Position numbers and translations under genes: made by a program. A DNA stretch of 9,751 bases, taken from contig CAJXHW010000052.1 of NCBI GenBank assembly GCA_913054565.1, forward strand, positions 1 to 9,751, written 5' to 3'. Below are positions 7,083-9,751 of the stretch, piece by piece; positions within the stretch are counted from its first letter, which is position 1, and every line of letters starts with the position of its first letter. Below the pieces are notes generated by a model. It made no database searches. It was given only the letters and a program-made list of their open reading frames with translations, and had not been told where the DNA came from. The DNA is from an uncultured Kordia sp. (lineage in GTDB: Bacteria; Bacteroidota; Bacteroidia; Flavobacteriales; Flavobacteriaceae).

Positions 7083-7761
7083 ATTAATATCACTATTATT
7101 AGCGGAAGACGAACCGTCTTTAGGGCGAATCATAAAAGAGAGCTTGGAGACCAGAAATTTTAAAGTTTTTTTAGCCACTAATGGTAAAGACGCATTAGAA
7201 CTGTATCAGAAAGAAAAAATAGAAGTGTTAGTACTTGATGTAATGATGCCCAAAAAAGATGGATTTACTTTAGCTAAAGACATCAGGGAGACTAATACCG
7301 AAATTCCGATTATATTCTTAACAGCAAAATCGCAAACTAGTGATGTTCTTGAAGGATTTAGTGTTGGCGGCAATGATTATCTTAAGAAACCCTTTAGCAT
7401 GGAAGAGCTCATCGTTAGAATCCATAATTTGTTAAATAAATCAAATACATCAAAAAAAGAGCAATTAACTCAAATAGGAACCTATAAATTCAATTTTCAG
7501 AAACAAACATTACAGTATAAAACTACTGAAAAAATGAATTTAACACATCGTGAAGCACAATTGTTATTGCAATTGTTGAAACATAAAAACCAGGTGTTAG
7601 ACAGGTCGGTAGTATTAAAAGAACTTTGGGGAAATGATGATTTTTTTAATGCCAGAAGTATGGATGTGTTCATTACAAAACTGCGTAAAAAATTAAAATT
7701 AGACGCAACTATACAAATCGTCAATGTAAGAGGTTACGGCTATAAGCTTATTTGTGATTAA
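7075..7761 (+). CDS. OmpR/PhoB-family response regulator
   Basis: The protein has 228 residues. The receiver domain (about 1-122) has the full phosphorylation set: acidic pair Glu11/Asp12, phospho-acceptor Asp55 in V-L-D-V-M-M-P, Thr83 and Lys105 in L-K-K-P-F. The C-terminal winged helix (about 130-228) has the usual L-T-x-R-E-A-Q-L-L start, the recognition-helix region R-S-M-D-V-F-I-T-K-L-R-K-K-L and the closing V-R-G-Y-G-Y-K-L. It is a DNA-binding transcription factor that should be phosphorylated by the kinase encoded just upstream; the start codon lies inside the last codons of the kinase gene (ATGTCTAA overlap). The likely target in this window is the GTTAA array at 5509-5533, which would give autoregulation plus control of the divergent operon. 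Length and domain order are normal for the family. Confidence 0.96.
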   Translation: MSKLISLLLAEDEPSLGRIIKESLETRNFKVFLATNGKDALELYQKEKIEVLVLDVMMPKKDGFTLAKDIRETNTEIPIIFLTAKSQTSDVLEGFSVGGNDYLKKPFSMEELIVRIHNLLNKSNTSKKEQLTQIGTYKFNFQKQTLQYKTTEKMNLTHREAQLLLQLLKHKNQVLDRSVVLKELWGNDDFFNARSMDVFITKLRKKLKLDATIQIVNVRGYGYKLICD

Positions 7762-7794
7762 ATTAGAGTATATTGGTGCATATTCAGGAACTTT

Positions 7795-8283
7795 ATGACA
7801 TACAAATTACTGCCGCAAATTAAAATGATATCTGACAAACAATTTGTTGGGGTATCAAAACGCATGTCTATAGTGAATGATACTACTAGAGAGTTATTCC
7901 GAACATTTATGCCTCGAAGAAAGGAAATTAAACATCTAAAGAATTCTAATGTTTTAGATTTACGGGTCTATGATGACACTTATTTTTTAAAGTTTAACCC
8001 GTCAGCAGAATTTACCAAATATGCTTTGGTAGAGTGTACAGAAATTACTGAACTCCCAAAGGGGATGGAAGTGTATGATTTTATTGGAGGTAATTACGCT
8101 GTTTTTAAACATAAAGGTATGATGTCCGATAGAAGTATCTATGATTATATTTTTAGGGACTGGTTGCTTAACTCTCAATACAATCTGGATAATAGACCGC
8201 ATTTTGAGGTTTTAGGACCGAAAGCAAAACTAAATGATCCAGATTCTGAAGAAGAAATATGGGTGCCAATAACTCTAAAGTAA
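7795..8283 (+). CDS. GyrI-like (AraC effector-binding) domain protein
   Basis: The protein has 162 residues and no signal peptide, so it is cytoplasmic. The whole chain looks like a stand-alone GyrI-like / AraC effector-binding domain: the initial strand Q-F-V-G-V-S-K-R-M-S, the helix E-L-F-R-T-F-M-P-R-R-K-E-I, the strand Y-A-V-F-K-H-K-G (about 101-108), the helix I-Y-D-Y-I-F-R-D-W and the final E-I-W-V-P-I (about 154-159), where this superfamily often has a ligand-contacting acidic residue (here Glu152-154). No DNA-binding domain is attached, so it may bind a small hydrophobic or cationic compound or act as a hydrolase-like or sequestering protein; the ligand is unknown. It lies 33 bp after the response regulator and 10 bp before the next gene, so it is probably part of the same operon. 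Confidence 0.82.
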   Translation: MTYKLLPQIKMISDKQFVGVSKRMSIVNDTTRELFRTFMPRRKEIKHLKNSNVLDLRVYDDTYFLKFNPSAEFTKYALVECTEITELPKGMEVYDFIGGNYAVFKHKGMMSDRSIYDYIFRDWLLNSQYNLDNRPHFEVLGPKAKLNDPDSEEEIWVPITLK

Positions 8284-8293
8284 TAGATGTGAA

Positions 8294-9100
8294 ATGATGA
8301 TAACTTTAATAAGAAAAAGTGTTTTGTTGTGTTTTTTAACTCTAGGATGGAGTATGTTTTCTCAGAAAAATGAAATGCTGAAGTTGAAAGAGATTATTAA
8401 ATTGGATGCTGATAAATTTATTGGTGTAAACATGTTTGATGACCAGTTTTTTATTAAAGATAACACACTTTTTAAGCACACATCTAAAGGCAATTATTCG
8501 TACAAAAATATTCAATTAGGACACATAAAAAATGTAGGTATTGTAAACTCTTTGCAGTCATCTGTTTTTTATAAAGATTTTAATGTGTTTGTACAGTTAG
8601 ATAAGAAGTTAGGAGAATTAAATACTATTGATTTTAATGTGCTGACTAGTTTTAATTCAGTTTCTTATGTTGCTATAACAAGTAACAAACGTTTATGGGT
8701 TTTTAATTCAGACACGCAACAGCTTCAGGTGTATAACCCAAAACTTGATACTGTAGATGTGTCTACAACACCAATTCAAGAGTCAATAATTAAGTTTTAT
8801 AGTAATTATAATTTTTGTTGGGTGTTAAGTGATAAGAAGTTGTTGCAATATAATGTTTATGGAAACTTGTTAAATGAGTATACTTTAAATGCTTTTGAGG
8901 ATTTAGTATATTACAAAGGTTTTTTTGTGTTGCGAAAAAGAAATGACTTGTTTTTACTTAATGCAGAAGAAACAGTACCACATAAAATAATCTTACCAGA
9001 AATACCTATTAAAGATTTTTCTGTAACAAATGAAACCTTGTATATTTACACCGGAAAAGAGTTACACTCTTTTGTACTTAACTTGAAACAAACAAATTAG
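8294..9100 (+). CDS. Secreted protein of unknown function, possible beta-propeller
   Basis: The protein has 268 residues and I recognise no named family. Residues 1-23 form a signal peptide (K-S-V-L-L-C-F-L-T-L-G-W core, likely cleavage near M-F-S/Q). The Cys at 13 is inside the hydrophobic core and not a lipobox. The mature part is a series of short beta-strand-like units of about 35-45 residues with recurring turns such as N-K-R-L-W-V-F-N, D-K-K-L-L-Q-Y-N and N-D-L-F-L-L-N. This is the pattern of a WD40/NHL-like beta-propeller, though too weak to place the blades. Two tandem ATG codons (8294 and 8297) could both start translation. The stop is 2 bp before the deoxynucleoside kinase ATG, so the two are co-translated in all likelihood. 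An exported protein between cytoplasmic enzymes suggests envelope-linked regulation, but the function is unknown. Confidence 0.85.
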   Translation: MMITLIRKSVLLCFLTLGWSMFSQKNEMLKLKEIIKLDADKFIGVNMFDDQFFIKDNTLFKHTSKGNYSYKNIQLGHIKNVGIVNSLQSSVFYKDFNVFVQLDKKLGELNTIDFNVLTSFNSVSYVAITSNKRLWVFNSDTQQLQVYNPKLDTVDVSTTPIQESIIKFYSNYNFCWVLSDKKLLQYNVYGNLLNEYTLNAFEDLVYYKGFFVLRKRNDLFLLNAEETVPHKIILPEIPIKDFSVTNETLYIYTGKELHSFVLNLKQTN

Positions 9101-9102
9101 TT

Positions 9103-9714
9103 ATGCATGTAGCAATTGCAGGAAATATTGGCGCTGGAAAAACAACACTTACAAAATTGTTAGCAAAACATTTTAATTGGGAACCTCAATATGAAGATGT
9201 TGTTGATAATCCGTATTTGGATGATTTTTACACTAAAATGGAGCGTTGGTCATTCAACCTGCAAGTCTATTTTTTAAACTCAAGATTCAGGCAAGTTATA
9301 GAAATTAGAGAAAGTGGTCAAAACACTATTCAAGATAGAACCATTTATGAAGATGCCCATATTTTTGCACCTAACTTGCACTCAATGGGGTTGATGACTA
9401 ATAGAGATTTTGAAAACTATAAATCGTTATTTGAATTGATGGAGTCTATAGTAAAAGGTCCAGATTTGTTAATCTACTTAAGAAGCTCAATACCTAATTT
9501 AGTAGGGCAAATTCATAAGCGCGGTAGAGATTATGAAAACTCAATCAGTATTGACTATTTAAGCCGTTTAAATGAACGCTATGAAGCTTGGATACACGAT
9601 TATAAAGGGAAGTTACTTGTCATTGATGTTGATGCTTTGAATTTTGTTGACAATCCTGAAGATTTAGGATTAATCATTAATAAAATTGATGCCGAGTTAA
9701 ACGGTTTGTTTTAA
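9103..9714 (+). CDS. Deoxynucleoside kinase
   Basis: The protein has 203 residues, a usual length for bacterial deoxyadenosine/deoxyguanosine kinase-type enzymes of the dNK family, which phosphorylate deoxynucleosides to dNMPs in the salvage pathway. Visible motifs are the P-loop G-N-I-G-A-G-K-T (residues 7-14), the catalytic-type Glu31 in Y-E-D-V-V-D-N-P-Y, the D-R-T-I-Y-E-D motif at 78-84 (the DRS equivalent, with Arg79) and the LID region K-R-G-R-D-Y-E (139-145). Substrate choice among dA, dG, dC and dT cannot be read from the sequence. The start codon follows the previous stop by 2 bp, with no room for its own promoter. It closes the visible five-gene operon headed by the two-component system. 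It is cytoplasmic, with no truncation or missing motif. Confidence 0.93.
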   Translation: MHVAIAGNIGAGKTTLTKLLAKHFNWEPQYEDVVDNPYLDDFYTKMERWSFNLQVYFLNSRFRQVIEIRESGQNTIQDRTIYEDAHIFAPNLHSMGLMTNRDFENYKSLFELMESIVKGPDLLIYLRSSIPNLVGQIHKRGRDYENSISIDYLSRLNERYEAWIHDYKGKLLVIDVDALNFVDNPEDLGLIINKIDAELNGLF

Positions 9715-9726
9715 AATTCTCAAACC

Positions 9727-9751
9727 ATGACACAAAAAAGCCCTTTAAATC
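9727..9751 (+). other. Window-edge segment: start of a gene or left arm of a terminator
   Basis: An ATG at 9727 opens a frame that runs to the window end (M-T-Q-K-S-P-L-N). The same bases contain an A6-GCCC run that resembles the left arm of an A-rich/GC stem like the one at 829-868, which would place a terminator after the kinase gene. The missing right side decides between the two. Confidence 0.3.

Overview
The window looks like chromosomal DNA from a member of the Flavobacteriaceae (Bacteroidota). It is AT-rich. It encodes GLPGLI-family secreted proteins and a CarboxypepD_reg-like/plug/barrel outer-membrane protein, both hallmarks of that phylum. Its clearest promoter matches the Bacteroidota consensus (TTG, about 20 bp, TAnnTTTG) rather than the E. 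coli one. I see no mobile element, CRISPR array, tRNA or rRNA, and no stretch over 300 bp without a gene.

Layout. (1) Bases 1-815, + strand: the C-terminal part of a large short-chain dehydrogenase/reductase-like protein, cut by the left edge. (2) 829-868: a strong symmetrical terminator hairpin shared by two convergent genes. (3) 5451 down to 885, - strand: a probable three-gene operon of two tandem GLPGLI paralogues followed by a 901-residue outer-membrane beta-barrel receptor-like protein. (4) 5452-5573: a compact divergent control region with a TAnnTTTG promoter and three GTTAA pentamers spaced exactly 10 bp apart. (5) 5574-9714, + strand: a tightly packed five-gene operon of membrane histidine kinase, OmpR/PhoB-type response regulator (8-bp overlap with the kinase), GyrI-like ligand-binding-domain protein, secreted protein of unknown function that may be a beta-propeller, and deoxynucleoside kinase. 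(6) The last 37 bp hold either the start of another gene or the left arm of a terminator.

How the parts may work together (inference). The kinase has a periplasmic sensor domain of about 220 residues and sits back to back with genes for periplasmic and outer-membrane proteins. The GTTAA array between the two operons has the geometry of an OmpR-family binding site and lies at an activator-like distance from both transcription starts. The simplest model is an envelope-sensing two-component system that controls itself and the neighbouring GLPGLI/outer-membrane operon. Individual gene families are mostly recognisable. The control region, the diverged GLPGLI pair and the linkage of a two-component system to a deoxynucleoside kinase are the parts most worth a closer look.
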